The position numbers and the translations under genes were made by a program. From Paraburkholderia lycopersici (GTDB lineage Bacteria; Pseudomonadota; Gammaproteobacteria; Burkholderiales; Burkholderiaceae), in the NCBI RefSeq assembly GCF_900096975.1, contig NZ_FMYQ01000019.1, forward strand, positions 1 through 64,000: DNA of 64,000 nucleotides, given 5' to 3'. The notes beneath the pieces were generated by a model. The model ran no database searches. It was not told the DNA's origin and worked only from the letters and a program-made list of their open reading frames with translations. Every line of letters begins with the position of its first letter. The first letter of the stretch is position 1. This document shows positions 26,201 to 33,090 of this stretch, piece after piece.

Positions 26201-27925
26201 AGCCATCCTTTGGCGGAGGTCGGGCTGTGTGGCATGGGTATGCCGGACTTGGAAAAGAACGACTTGATCTCAGAGTTGAACGCGCAAGGAGCGCTCGCCA
26301 AGGCTAATGGGGCCGCCGCGCGTGGGAAGGAGCATACCTGGCCGACAGGCAACTCAACGTCGGTGCCGAGCTGGCCGGAGCACCGGCGGCGTACCTTGTT
26401 GAAGCGTGCCCTTGAAGCGTGTGCCCTTCTCAAGGTGGAATTGCTGGTGTTACCGGAAGTCTCGGTGCGTCGGGAAACGGTCGAATGGTTGGACGAACAA
26501 CTTCTTCGCCACTATCCCAACCTCGCAGTGCTCGCTGGAACATACCGGCATTTTGGCGATTCGATTCCCGATTCGAGGAAGTCGACTGATGCGATCGCGG
26601 ACATTCATCCGCTAATGGCGCCGCTCACACTGCTGTGGCGACCTGACGACGCTCTTTCCAAGGCGTTTTTCGGAGAAGGTAATGCGGTTCGAACGCTTCG
26701 ATTTGTCCGGGGGAAGAAATACCGTGCTGTGGCTGCCAATGAGCTTTTTCGCCCAGATTGGAATGATCTACGACCGCTTTTTGGGGTTACCCAGCTACTG
26801 GAACAACTGGGCGACTTCGGCGTGCCTAACGAACGCGGCGTGCCTAAAGAACGTCTCAGAGAATTGATTCGCGCGATTGCGGAATCGATGCCTCCGGTGC
26901 GCTACTGCATGGAACTGATTTGTTCGGAATTATTTCTGCTCACAAGTCCGGCCAATTACGCACCACTGCAGCGGGAGGTGGCCGCCATGCTCAACCGCTT
27001 TCCTGATACGGCCGCAGCAGATGCCGACGAGATTGTCTGGCAAGACGTTAAGGCGTTAGGGGATGTCCTTACCGTGGCACAGCCACATAACAATCCTCGG
27101 CGCACTATTCTGTTGGTACCGGCAGCGACGTCCCGAAGTAACGACTATTGGCATGCAGGGCAGGCCAGTGTTCTTGCATCGGGAACAGCCACGATTTTCT
27201 GCAACGCTGCCAAATCTCCGATTGCCTGCGGAGGAAGCTGTTTCATCGGAATCGATTCGGCCACGAAGCCGCATGCCAACTCTGCCGGAATTGTAGAGAC
27301 GCTGACGCCATACCATGGCTGGCGCAAAGGTATTCTCTCTGCCCGGGCGGAGGGGGCATTGTCTGATAATGACCAGGCCTTGGTAGTCGTTGACGTCGAT
27401 CCGGTACATGTCGTCAGCGGTCGGCCACGGCCGCAGTTGCTTCCTGAACCGATGGTGCTCGTTGCCTATCTACCCGTTGTCGAACTTCTTGACCCGATCG
27501 CAAACAAAGTCAATCTGCACCAGGCGTTAGCCAAGGTTTCTGAATCCGAATTTAAAGAATCAAGCAGCGCCGAGAAAATACAGCTAGCGTTGGAAAAGGT
27601 TGCCACAACTTCGAATAGGCGAACGTCGCCAAGTGCATTCTGGCGAGCATTCGACGAACTGAGATCCGCATCGACTCAGAGCCTCGACGTCTCCAAGTTG
27701 GACGCATTCGCTAAACATTTTTCCGATCCAAAAGCCATGCGCGAGCGTTTGTCGGCGTGGGAGCGAGATCGATACCAACAACCGCACGCCAAACATGGCC
27801 CACTGAATCTCGAGCCAGCCTGGCTGGACTTTCTCGACGTCGATCTCACGCTTAGAGAAAACCAGGAATTGCCAAGCCTGCTCGTTCCGCCTTGGTGCGA
27901 GGAGGGGGAGGCTGGCGCCCCTTAG
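20255..27925 (+). CDS. DnaG-type primase / reverse transcriptase / nitrilase fusion
   Basis: This single 2556-residue protein joins three enzymes. (1) DnaG primase, about 1-390: CHC2 zinc finger C37-x2-H40 with C62-x2-C65, DnaG core motifs RVLIPIRDMSDKLLGFAGR (215-233) and KYLLTPGFRK (250-259), and a Toprim domain with EGFLD (E290, D294) and FFDRDTAG (D343, D345). (2) Reverse transcriptase, about 570-910: RLDAKRYYDAI (D712), GIPQGPVIS (792-800) and YARYVDDIV with YVDD at 840-843. (3) A large unassigned central region (about 910-1835), an Ala/Thr/Asp-rich linker (about 1837-1967), then a carbon-nitrogen hydrolase from 1969: LPEVS (E2068), a Lys pair at 2154-2155, and ICSELF with C2223. All catalytic residues are present. 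RT plus C-terminal nitrilase is the layout of DRT type 1 (UG1) anti-phage proteins; the primase is extra. ATG 20255 has AAGGA upstream; ATG 20201 is the alternative. Confidence 0.92.
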   Translation: MDWYDLDEILATAELPEVARRLGMDVEQRGANLVTRCPFHEDTRPSLVLYPRDAGRHSHYHCFACNAHGYAVDLVKEVQGLDFRPAVEWLARNLGIAPKTGNAVRGIKKDPPREEALAFAQRVFNEKHDESAFIQWCEARRFDRNFLFSFGMRCLPVGSSLVRALKHESFGQRQELIDGLLSAGLLVRLRPDRVLDLQTSLDLSEQFRDYFHDGRVLIPIRDMSDKLLGFAGRFRPPVDSGRANENVIAKYLLTPGFRKADVLFNANVARKAVRESVKAGNVQPVIYVVEGFLDALRLQSLGMSAVAVMGSNLGEKQRTELIELVEGVNLPGDTHLSVRLFFDRDTAGFDGASRAARQLLGRSGMATEWVGFTIEENTSTGKDPDEILASLDRQAGEAILDQHSLPAVGILLAASLGYKDAAPLVSNDLWHSISHYLRERALLQTARSLRALSGASANWEQRLDALAEPRAQWVEDLLALLRPHSLNVSAHASVIESTVLANEEARLNHARMLAEHGSRRGELPCDDETWRVLDRSAQLFNSLARDRLQQTDWRPTAPCDAVHLPRKLSGDANMLADPRRKVMPHPADLHLQQFLINELLTERHDFAHEGPRTFSDCIPAVRWYETEDEIRVTGYVGAHDSDSAIRDDERGRYDEVTLSFAYQVDMDVLEGRRKPSDQGMFRPFMECWRGYMASLSRQAQAIGPHVHVLRLDAKRYYDAIQRYVVRDRLMEPIQQALTVSGGEEFSRLLNRPGHDAKDTAKHLVDLLCGSLFEHGYRHPDNGTERFSDQVIGIPQGPVISAWIGTIAMFPLDAAARAFMREPSQRHPDDPERPRVGYARYVDDIVLLADSEARLNALREAVQNAASHLDLTLVRKGDAVTPGTPETVMQQLNSGRILAASVPAWEPPMVGDGESGWGMSADDSGVMDRQSALHLLRHPGLLDDYATVHEKVREAMQAPDLRPSDLGKCARALWWQVAMQELDRTHPLDTDAWTSLWDAYRQHWEDVCAGHAWAVAYARQGYDILFAIEGLDMLMDWSPSMQKGRTKEWIARHDKALDALAAAILQADDLLQNVPLKRNRAHIRSRVRKVQWKALQRVPGTTLPFHVESQRSTDPTLTEWLCLAAILLNRYDAKKDTKFPLNQLPLGFNLKEALGPETIKTACGYIQAPALGREGRGDSIDPEANKIALQFLVANTGGPPRFSRWEILKKYGDLIGNGIVGSQEISILPPLPVADSGMLAYVQDDNNPGVTLFAFASESNAQPPAQFVGATMTEAGAQAVSPLALTWGASDTLAHGLHRSVGQQSLKIVFNSLAPANRARFAADLYETLHVIQQTSAVDGKEWVVVMAHLAHGPTNGSVQDVRECKWYLVSVPLDSANLGVSAWVRDGRGGLRSVSVPGGEYTKLWRLGCTVSDALGMAFDLPYDETSVEEGENALAHPHQIEDYVLRQQLGKLRGTLIADAQVQQEVSNGLPGTVRRSLDILRRFDPALDPVSQVKLVLLTEAETRCMAMRLQRRGPSDLRDRLHLLPAFILQRLPLSVLEWMALPRNHGSESIRTDLAVMLALAESCSLDQSDVRFEQAKNGAGFGAVQALHIGLSLAATGLALRGLVASTWGAARYRGHASLPERLPIPPGWNAPDASRQDPQLEYDAACRILRADDWAAAKETTPWQWMLALLGILDRVAPQVLNATDDNPLRAVYEQLRHWQSAPAENVENRQWAWPFDDLPTYDASAWISVVGTLSLATHQVDQHLGLSVRQVEAPAYRRHRNDSGFTDAESQQWLLAKLQYSGLGSNDSVARVQRGRSRLATWTEVRRQADNELLSVHTLDDKLGRWWHGEPAGGTGSPSAPQKIGPETTPATLLADVAPVPAVPGTADDKDIATATTEDSISGSDKAGVATTETAIGEAVTADTGDAQSANADATAGESRPSNARGDAGKIDVESDDIRRRVRDSQYTSWSQRGDPESGPHMRVALLQWRIEESYSHPLAEVGLCGMGMPDLEKNDLISELNAQGALAKANGAAARGKEHTWPTGNSTSVPSWPEHRRRTLLKRALEACALLKVELLVLPEVSVRRETVEWLDEQLLRHYPNLAVLAGTYRHFGDSIPDSRKSTDAIADIHPLMAPLTLLWRPDDALSKAFFGEGNAVRTLRFVRGKKYRAVAANELFRPDWNDLRPLFGVTQLLEQLGDFGVPNERGVPKERLRELIRAIAESMPPVRYCMELICSELFLLTSPANYAPLQREVAAMLNRFPDTAAADADEIVWQDVKALGDVLTVAQPHNNPRRTILLVPAATSRSNDYWHAGQASVLASGTATIFCNAAKSPIACGGSCFIGIDSATKPHANSAGIVETLTPYHGWRKGILSARAEGALSDNDQALVVVDVDPVHVVSGRPRPQLLPEPMVLVAYLPVVELLDPIANKVNLHQALAKVSESEFKESSSAEKIQLALEKVATTSNRRTSPSAFWRAFDELRSASTQSLDVSKLDAFAKHFSDPKAMRERLSAWERDRYQQPHAKHGPLNLEPAWLDFLDVDLTLRENQELPSLLVPPWCEEGEAGAP

Positions 27926-28125
27926 TGGAGTCCTCGCAGCTTGGATAATGACGCCGTTGAAAAGTCGTGTATCTCGCACGAGTTGATCAGACGCAGAGTG
28001 GGGCGTACTCTTTCTTTGTGAGCAATTGGCATGACGTTTTTACCTACGACTGTCGAAAGGCACGTGGGTTTCGGGTAGCACCGCGCAAACGTTCGCCTGG
28101 CATCTCAAACTTAAAGCGTTGGAAT

Positions 28126-29211
28126 ATGTCTCTTGAGTACATCCTAGAACAGTGCATCATTGGCAGACGCCTTCAGATTCCCATATCGGAGGCGCGCTTC
28201 AAAGAACTCGCAAACGCGCGAGAGGTGCTCTCGGCAGCACTGGCGTTTGAACAACGCTACGAGCTATTGCTGGGAAATTTTTTGGCGATGGAGTTGGCCT
28301 TTTCCGAAATTGGTCTGCGTGCGAAAGTTGAGCCCCAATACCGATATCCGGCCGTGGCAGAATTCCTCGAGAAAGCGAACCGCCATGTGGTGAACCTGCT
28401 TACCGCCATGCGAGGCTATGCCGACCAAGTGGTACAGGACTTCAAATGTTTGGAACTCGAGCCTGAGTTTGGCGTGGTGGCTAAGTCGGCACTCAGTCGG
28501 GCATACGACCAGAGCGCAGACTACCGGTTCATGTGCGGAATGAGAAACCACGTTCAGCACAAGGCAACCGCTGTTCACGGCTTCGTCGCCAATGATGAAA
28601 GCACGGGAGACGCCAACAGCTGGGCTGAGTCCGTTAAATTCATCGCAAACAGATCTACTTTACAAGGTGACAGGGTTTTCAAAACTCGCATCTTGGATGA
28701 GCAGCCTGAGAAGATCGACCTTCGTCGGTGTGCACGACGAAGTGTGCGAGATTTAGGGGCGGTGCATCTGGTGCTGCGCGAAATAGCCAAGGACCAAGTT
28801 GCTCGAGCCAGGTCGGTAGTTGCGAACGCAATTCATGACTATCAGGAAGCGGGCGCCGATTCCGTCGTCGGCCTTGGTGCCCGACGCGTTGGCTATCCGG
28901 ACGAAGACGTCCCTCTGTTTTTGGACTGGGATGACATTCGACTCCAGCTCGTCGACAAGAATGGGAGCCTGCCGCAGCTCTGGCCGGATCGTACTCATCG
29001 TGAACCAAAAGTTGAGCAGATAGTCGCGCTACGCGAAGAAGTGAAACACACTCGGGCTCAAGCGGCAGCAGCGGTATTTGTTTCGGAGGAGCGCTGGCAG
29101 GACTATGAAGCTGGTTTGCCAATGCCTGAAGGACTGTTCATTCTGTACAAGCTCCAAGTGGGACGACATCCAACACACGCGCTGCAGCTATCGAACGCTG
29201 TGGCTGAGTAA
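28126..29211 (+). CDS. Helical protein with HEPN-like R-x4-H motif and C-terminal HTH
   Basis: The 361-residue product follows the primase-RT-nitrilase gene on the same strand, and the sequence suggests a partner. A central helical domain contains GMRNHVQHKA with R140-x4-H145, the spacing of the HEPN ribonuclease motif. The C-terminus (about 309-345) reads TRAQAAAAVFVSEERWQDYE then AGLPMP, a helix-turn-helix of the kind found in YdiL/XRE-like regulators, so it may bind DNA or autoregulate. The start is uncertain: ATG 28126 suits the domain but has a weak ribosome site, and an in-frame GTG at 27967 would add 53 residues of less convincing sequence. An effector or regulator role for the upstream RT is an inference from adjacency. 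Confidence 0.66.
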   Translation: MSLEYILEQCIIGRRLQIPISEARFKELANAREVLSAALAFEQRYELLLGNFLAMELAFSEIGLRAKVEPQYRYPAVAEFLEKANRHVVNLLTAMRGYADQVVQDFKCLELEPEFGVVAKSALSRAYDQSADYRFMCGMRNHVQHKATAVHGFVANDESTGDANSWAESVKFIANRSTLQGDRVFKTRILDEQPEKIDLRRCARRSVRDLGAVHLVLREIAKDQVARARSVVANAIHDYQEAGADSVVGLGARRVGYPDEDVPLFLDWDDIRLQLVDKNGSLPQLWPDRTHREPKVEQIVALREEVKHTRAQAAAAVFVSEERWQDYEAGLPMPEGLFILYKLQVGRHPTHALQLSNAVAE

Positions 29212-29778
29212 GAGAAGATCAGATGCCGACTCCAATTTCGGGACGCGTTGGATCGAATCTCTAACGATGATGCATGTGCCGAAAATTCCGCCGGCCAGCA
29301 AAGGATGATCGGTGTATATGGTCAACGACTGCGCAGTCGATCAGACGGTATCGTCGACGGTACGAAAACGGCAGTCTCCCGGAAAGCCAGTTTCCAATTA
29401 GGCGCTTTATTCTTGTTGACAATCGAGTGGGAGTGATCTAAACGGCTCCCAAGTCGTTCCGGAAACTTTTTTTTTGTGTTTTTCGTTAAAAACATGGAGT
29501 ATTGCCCGGGGAGATCCATGATGATCCGGGCAATGCCTTGCGGGAGGGGGCGGTACTGCTGACGGTATCGATATTCTCTCGTCGTACGGCCTTGTCGATA
29601 CCGTCACAAACCACCGTGACGGTATCGGCTGACGATATACGTTCGAGAAGGCTGTAATCGGGCGAATGGCCGCCGGGAGACCTCGGTCATCGCCGCCATG
29701 GCCTGCAATTGCCGCCCCGGAAGCTACGTGAAGCGGACCAGTTGAGTTTTTGGTATATCGGTCAGCCTCGCAGTTCAG
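29212..29778. other. Non-coding boundary region between island and SDR gene
   Basis: No gene was found in these ~570 bases. They hold a nine-base T-tract near 29467-29475, an inverted repeat ATTGCCCGG (29501-29509)/CCGGGCAAT (29526-29534) and a cluster of GACGGTATC repeats at 29560-29627. Codon bias changes across this stretch, so it is a candidate right boundary of the accessory region. Confidence 0.5.
29560..29627. repeat. Triple GACGGTATCG inverted/direct repeat cluster
   Basis: Three copies of one word are present: TGACGGTATCGA at 29560-29571, its exact complement TCGATACCGTCA at 29595-29606, and TGACGGTATCG again at 29617-29627. Copies two and three form a hairpin-capable pair, GATACCGTCAC (29597-29607) and GTGACGGTATC (29616-29626), with an 8-base spacer. 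No T-tract follows, so an operator or recombinase-binding site is more likely than a terminator. Confidence 0.65.
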
Positions 29779-30504
29779 TCAACGCCCCGCTGCTGCCCCG
29801 CCATCAACCGGAAGAATCACGCCCGTAGTGAAGTCCGCGTCCGTCAAATATCGGACCGCGTCGACGATTTCCTTTATTTGGCCGAGTCGCCCAAACGGAT
29901 TGAGCGTTGCCAGGAAGGCATGCTTTTCGGGGTTGTGTAAAGGCGTATCGATAACGCCCGGGGCAACCGCATTGACTTTGATCTTGTGTTTCGCGAGCTC
30001 AGTCGCGAGCGAGCGCGTGGCCTGATTAATCCCGCCTTTCATGAGTGCCGGCAACGTCGCGGGCACATTGGCATTGGGTTGAATACCAACCACAGCCGTG
30101 ATGTTGACGATGTGCCCGCCGCCGTTCTCGATCATGTGCGCAGCGGCGGCTTGCGTCGGATAGAAAAAACCGCGCAAATTCGTGTCGATCAACATATCGA
30201 GGTCGTCGGTCGTGTAGCTCGTAATCGGCTTGGCAATGAAGATGCCAGCGTTGTTCACGAGAATATCAACCTTGCCGAAGTGGCTGATCGCCCTGCCGAA
30301 CAGGAGATCCGATGTATCGGCAGCCGCAATGTCGCCCTCCACGGCGAGGAAGTTATCTGGATTGCCAAGTTTTTTCGCAGCGTCATGCAGACGCTCTTGT
30401 GAACGCCCATTGCCGACAACGTTGAAACCTGCCGACAAATACGACTCGGCGAGCGCGAATCCGATACCGCTTGATGCGCCAGTAATGATGACGGTCCGAG
30501 ACAT
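29779..30504 (-). CDS. SDR-fold oxidoreductase lacking catalytic Tyr
   Basis: This classical-size SDR of 241 residues has an intact NAD(P)-binding N-terminus (TGASSGIG, 9-16) and an NNAG motif (84-87), and it ends with a normal PVDGG C-terminus. The active site is altered: the YxxxK tyrosine position is proline (P152-A-L-M-K156), and the serine region reads NITA (134-137) instead of NISS. It may be a catalytically changed or non-catalytic SDR that still binds cofactor. The start is supported by GAGGA about 7 bases upstream of the ATG. It lies beyond the TetR gene on the same strand (228-base gap) and may be part of its regulon. Confidence 0.82.
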   Translation of the reverse strand: MSRTVIITGASSGIGFALAESYLSAGFNVVGNGRSQERLHDAAKKLGNPDNFLAVEGDIAAADTSDLLFGRAISHFGKVDILVNNAGIFIAKPITSYTTDDLDMLIDTNLRGFFYPTQAAAAHMIENGGGHIVNITAVVGIQPNANVPATLPALMKGGINQATRSLATELAKHKIKVNAVAPGVIDTPLHNPEKHAFLATLNPFGRLGQIKEIVDAVRYLTDADFTTGVILPVDGGAAAGR

Positions 30505-30732
30505 GACGAATTCCTCAATGTGTTAATCCGAAATGGAGGAATGGACAATACGCTCAGCAAACAAAACGTGAAATCGGGTGATTGTGAGGAACACTTGTTC
30601 AAATTCCAGGAATCGGAAAGAACAGCGAGCTACCGCGTATAGCACGCTTGTCACGTAACGTCATCAGCTTTCGCCAGGGCTAGACAACTCCGGGTAGGGC
30701 AGGCCGGTTTGACCAGGGCGCCGGACAATGCA

Positions 30733-31311
30733 TTAATCGGGCGCGCGGGGTGCGCTGTCTTTGGCGAGATCGAGCAAGGCATTCATGGTGCGCTTGTAAG
30801 GTCCGGCTTCACCAATGGCCGCCTGCAGGATCAGCGCACCCTGCAGGCGCGCGACCCAATCTTCCCCGAAGTGCCGCGCTTTCACCGGTGACATCCCGCT
30901 CTCGCGCGCCAACGCTTCGATTGCCCCAATCCAGTGGGTAAGCGCCAGGACCAGATTCTGGCGGGCATCGGCGCCGATGCTGGCACCCGACAACTGGCCG
31001 AGGACGCATGGCGTGCTGCCCCCGGCATACATCCGGTCGAGCGTCGTCACGATCCTTCGGATGCGCGCCTTGAGCGAGCCAGTGGCTTGCGCGGCGCCGA
31101 GGATATCGCTATCGATCATGGCCGTGGCGCGCTCGAGCACGGCCTTCGCCATTTGCTCCTTGCCCTCGGGGAAGTGGTGGTAGAGGCTCGACTTGCCGAG
31201 CCCCGTCGCGCGCGACAGGTCGGCCAGCGAGGCGCCTTCGAAGCCACGGTCGCGGAACACCGTGAACAGTCGGTCGACTATTTCATCTTTCGTAGCCTGC
31301 GCTGCGGCCAT
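30733..31311 (-). CDS. TetR family repressor
   Basis: The 192-residue product has an N-terminal TetR helix-turn-helix (GFEGASLADLSRATGLGKSS then LYHHFPEGKE, about 25-55) and a variable C-terminal ligand-binding domain. ATG 31311 is preceded by GGAG at 7 bases; the TTG at 31323 overlaps that signal and is less likely. It is transcribed away from the alpha/beta-hydrolase-CMD gene. Two copies of a CGGATC/CCGATC-TTCGGT motif lie in the shared intergenic region (31328-31345 and 31412-31429), so it probably represses both itself and the hydrolase. The ligand is unknown. Confidence 0.88.
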   Translation of the reverse strand: MAAAQATKDEIVDRLFTVFRDRGFEGASLADLSRATGLGKSSLYHHFPEGKEQMAKAVLERATAMIDSDILGAAQATGSLKARIRRIVTTLDRMYAGGSTPCVLGQLSGASIGADARQNLVLALTHWIGAIEALARESGMSPVKARHFGEDWVARLQGALILQAAIGEAGPYKRTMNALLDLAKDSAPRAPD

Positions 31312-31327
31312 GGTTGGCTCCAATTGG

Positions 31328-31345
31328 ACGGATCATTCGGTACAG
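31328..31345. promoter_or_regulatory. Putative TetR operator, copy 1
   Basis: ACGGATCATTCGGTACAG matches copy 2 (31412-31429) at 15 of 18 positions and lies 17 bases upstream of the TetR ATG, where it could mediate autorepression. Confidence 0.6.
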
Positions 31346-31382
31346 AAGCTAGTTTACAAAAATACTACGAGCAAATCAATGC

Positions 31383-31429
31383 TTGACCGACTGAGGTTTT
31401 GCTTATACTGTACCGATCGTTCGGTTCAG
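31383..31429 (+). promoter_or_regulatory. Hydrolase promoter with TetR operator, copy 2
   Basis: TTGACC (31383-31388) can serve as -35 with TATACT (31404-31409, 15-base spacing) or TACTGT (31406-31411, 17-base spacing) as -10. Directly downstream, ACCGATCGTTCGGTTCAG (31412-31429) contains the palindrome ACCGA-TCGT-TCGGT. A repressor bound there would cover the transcription start. Confidence 0.65.
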
Positions 31430-31473
31430 ATTGATTGAATCGAAACCGTTTTTCACGTTCCCAGGAGATTTCG

Positions 31474-32913
31474 ATGTCCACGCTTCCCGACTATCAAACC
31501 GTTTCCGTCTCGGACCGTCGCACCGGCTCGGCGCTCAATCTGTTCTACCGCGAGGCCGGCCACGAGGATGCGCCCGCCGTGCTGTTGCTGCACGGATTTC
31601 CGGCTTCGAGCCACCAGTACCGCGGCCTGATTGCACGGCTCGGCGACAAGTACCGCGTGATCGCGCCGGATCTGCCCGGTTTTGGCTTCTCCGACGCGCC
31701 GGATGCGAAGACGTTCGGCTATACGTTCGACCATCTCGCGGAGGTGATCGAAAGCTTCACCGACGCGATCGGCCTGACGCGCTACGCGCTCTACGTGTTC
31801 GATTACGGCGCGCCGGTGGGCTTTCGCCTGGCCGTGTCGCGGCCGGAGCGCGTGTCAGCCCTGATTTCCCAGAATGGCAACGCTTATGAGGAAGGCCTGA
31901 GCGAAGGCTGGAATCCGATCCGCGCCTATTGGCGGGAACCGTCCGACGCAAACCGCGCGCAGTTGCGCGGCATGCTGGCAGCCGAAACCACGCAGTTCCA
32001 GTACAGGCACGGCGAGGCGGATACCTCGCATATCGCGCCGGAAAGCTATACGCTCGATCAGCATTTCCTCGACCGCGCCGGCAGCGACGAAATCCAGCTC
32101 GACCTGTTTGGCGATTACAGGACGAACGTCGCAGCATACCCGCGCTTCCATGAATATTTCCGCACGCACCGTCCGCCGACACTGGCGGTCTGGGGCAAGA
32201 ACGATCCGTTCTTCCTGCCGGCGGGCGCTGAGGCGTTCCGCCGCGATATCCCCGATGCCGAAGTGCGTTTTGTCGATGGCGGGCATTTCCCGCTCGAATC
32301 GCATCTCGATGAGGTGGCCGGCATTGTCCGCGCGTTTCTCGCGCGTACGCTGGACGTGGCGCAGGGCGCGGCCTTGTTCGGTATGCTGGGCGAAGCGACC
32401 ACGCCGGCGCAAGCGCAACCGATTCTCGACGCCATGCGCGGCGTGTTCGGTTTCGTGCCGAACCTCGGCTATGCGCTGGCGGCCGAGCCGACCGTGCTCG
32501 GCGCTTACCTCGCATGGCTGCAGGCGCTCGGCACGACGTCGCTAGACCCGATCGCGCAGCAGGTCGCGATGGCGGCGGCCAGCCGGGCGAATGCGGCGGA
32601 CTACGGCGTGGCCGTGCATGCGACGCTGGCGGCCAGGCTCGGCGCGAGCGGGGTCGTCGTCGATACGCTGCGCAACGGCGGCGCATTCGTGGATCCGAAG
32701 CTGGAAGCCGTGCGCCGCTTCGCGACCGCTATTGCGTCGAAGCGTACTCAGGTGTCCGACAGCGATGTCAATGCGCTGAAGGCCGCCGGCTTCGATCGTC
32801 GCGCGGCGGTGGCCATCGCGATGGCCGTTGCGGGCAAGACGCTAGCCAATACGGTTGCGCATCTGTCGCGAGTCGAGATCGATGCCGGCTTCCTGCCGGG
32901 CGCAGCGGTTTGA
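31474..32913 (+). CDS. Alpha/beta-hydrolase fused to AhpD/CMD-like domain
   Basis: The 479-residue product combines two folds. Residues 1-290 are an epoxide-hydrolase/haloalkane-dehalogenase-like alpha/beta-hydrolase with HG at 40-41, nucleophile D110 in VFDYGAPVG, D244 in GKNDPF and H271 in GGHFPLE. Residues ~300-479 resemble a carboxymuconolactone-decarboxylase/AhpD-like helical domain. There the family's C-x2-C-x3-H becomes A375-D-Y-G378-V-A-V-H382, so both redox cysteines are gone. AGGAG lies 6 bases before the ATG at 31474. The gene is divergent from TetR, and copy 2 of the operator covers its promoter. The likely role is hydrolytic detoxification of an epoxide, halide or ester. The substrate is unknown. 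Confidence 0.85.
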   Translation: MSTLPDYQTVSVSDRRTGSALNLFYREAGHEDAPAVLLLHGFPASSHQYRGLIARLGDKYRVIAPDLPGFGFSDAPDAKTFGYTFDHLAEVIESFTDAIGLTRYALYVFDYGAPVGFRLAVSRPERVSALISQNGNAYEEGLSEGWNPIRAYWREPSDANRAQLRGMLAAETTQFQYRHGEADTSHIAPESYTLDQHFLDRAGSDEIQLDLFGDYRTNVAAYPRFHEYFRTHRPPTLAVWGKNDPFFLPAGAEAFRRDIPDAEVRFVDGGHFPLESHLDEVAGIVRAFLARTLDVAQGAALFGMLGEATTPAQAQPILDAMRGVFGFVPNLGYALAAEPTVLGAYLAWLQALGTTSLDPIAQQVAMAAASRANAADYGVAVHATLAARLGASGVVVDTLRNGGAFVDPKLEAVRRFATAIASKRTQVSDSDVNALKAAGFDRRAAVAIAMAVAGKTLANTVAHLSRVEIDAGFLPGAAV

Positions 32914-32971
32914 TCCTCTGCGGGGACGGCGCGCGGCAAGGCTGTCCCGGCATTTGTCAAACGATCAGGGC

Positions 32972-32989
32972 GATGCCGAATACGGCATC
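32972..32989 (+). terminator. Possible hairpin after the hydrolase-CMD gene
   Basis: GATGCCG (32972-32978) and CGGCATC (32983-32989) form a 7-base stem with a 4-base loop, 58 bases after the stop codon. Only a short TT follows, so it may be a weak or Rho-assisted terminator. Confidence 0.4.
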
Positions 32990-33090
32990 TTGAACGAATC
33001 GGCATTCGTTGGCCTGTCGGCGGCAATGCGAGTTCGAGCAGCCGAACAGGCCGGCGCGCCGCCACTTGCGGCGTGACCCAGCGGTCTCGT

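Noticed and set aside
1-29500. Insertion sequences or an integrase that would define the island
   Set aside because: I looked for transposase and tyrosine or serine recombinase patterns among the translated frames and found none within the window; only an AlpA-like factor is present.
29560-29627. CRISPR array
   Set aside because: Only three short, partly inverted copies with unequal spacing; there are no regular spacers and no cas genes.
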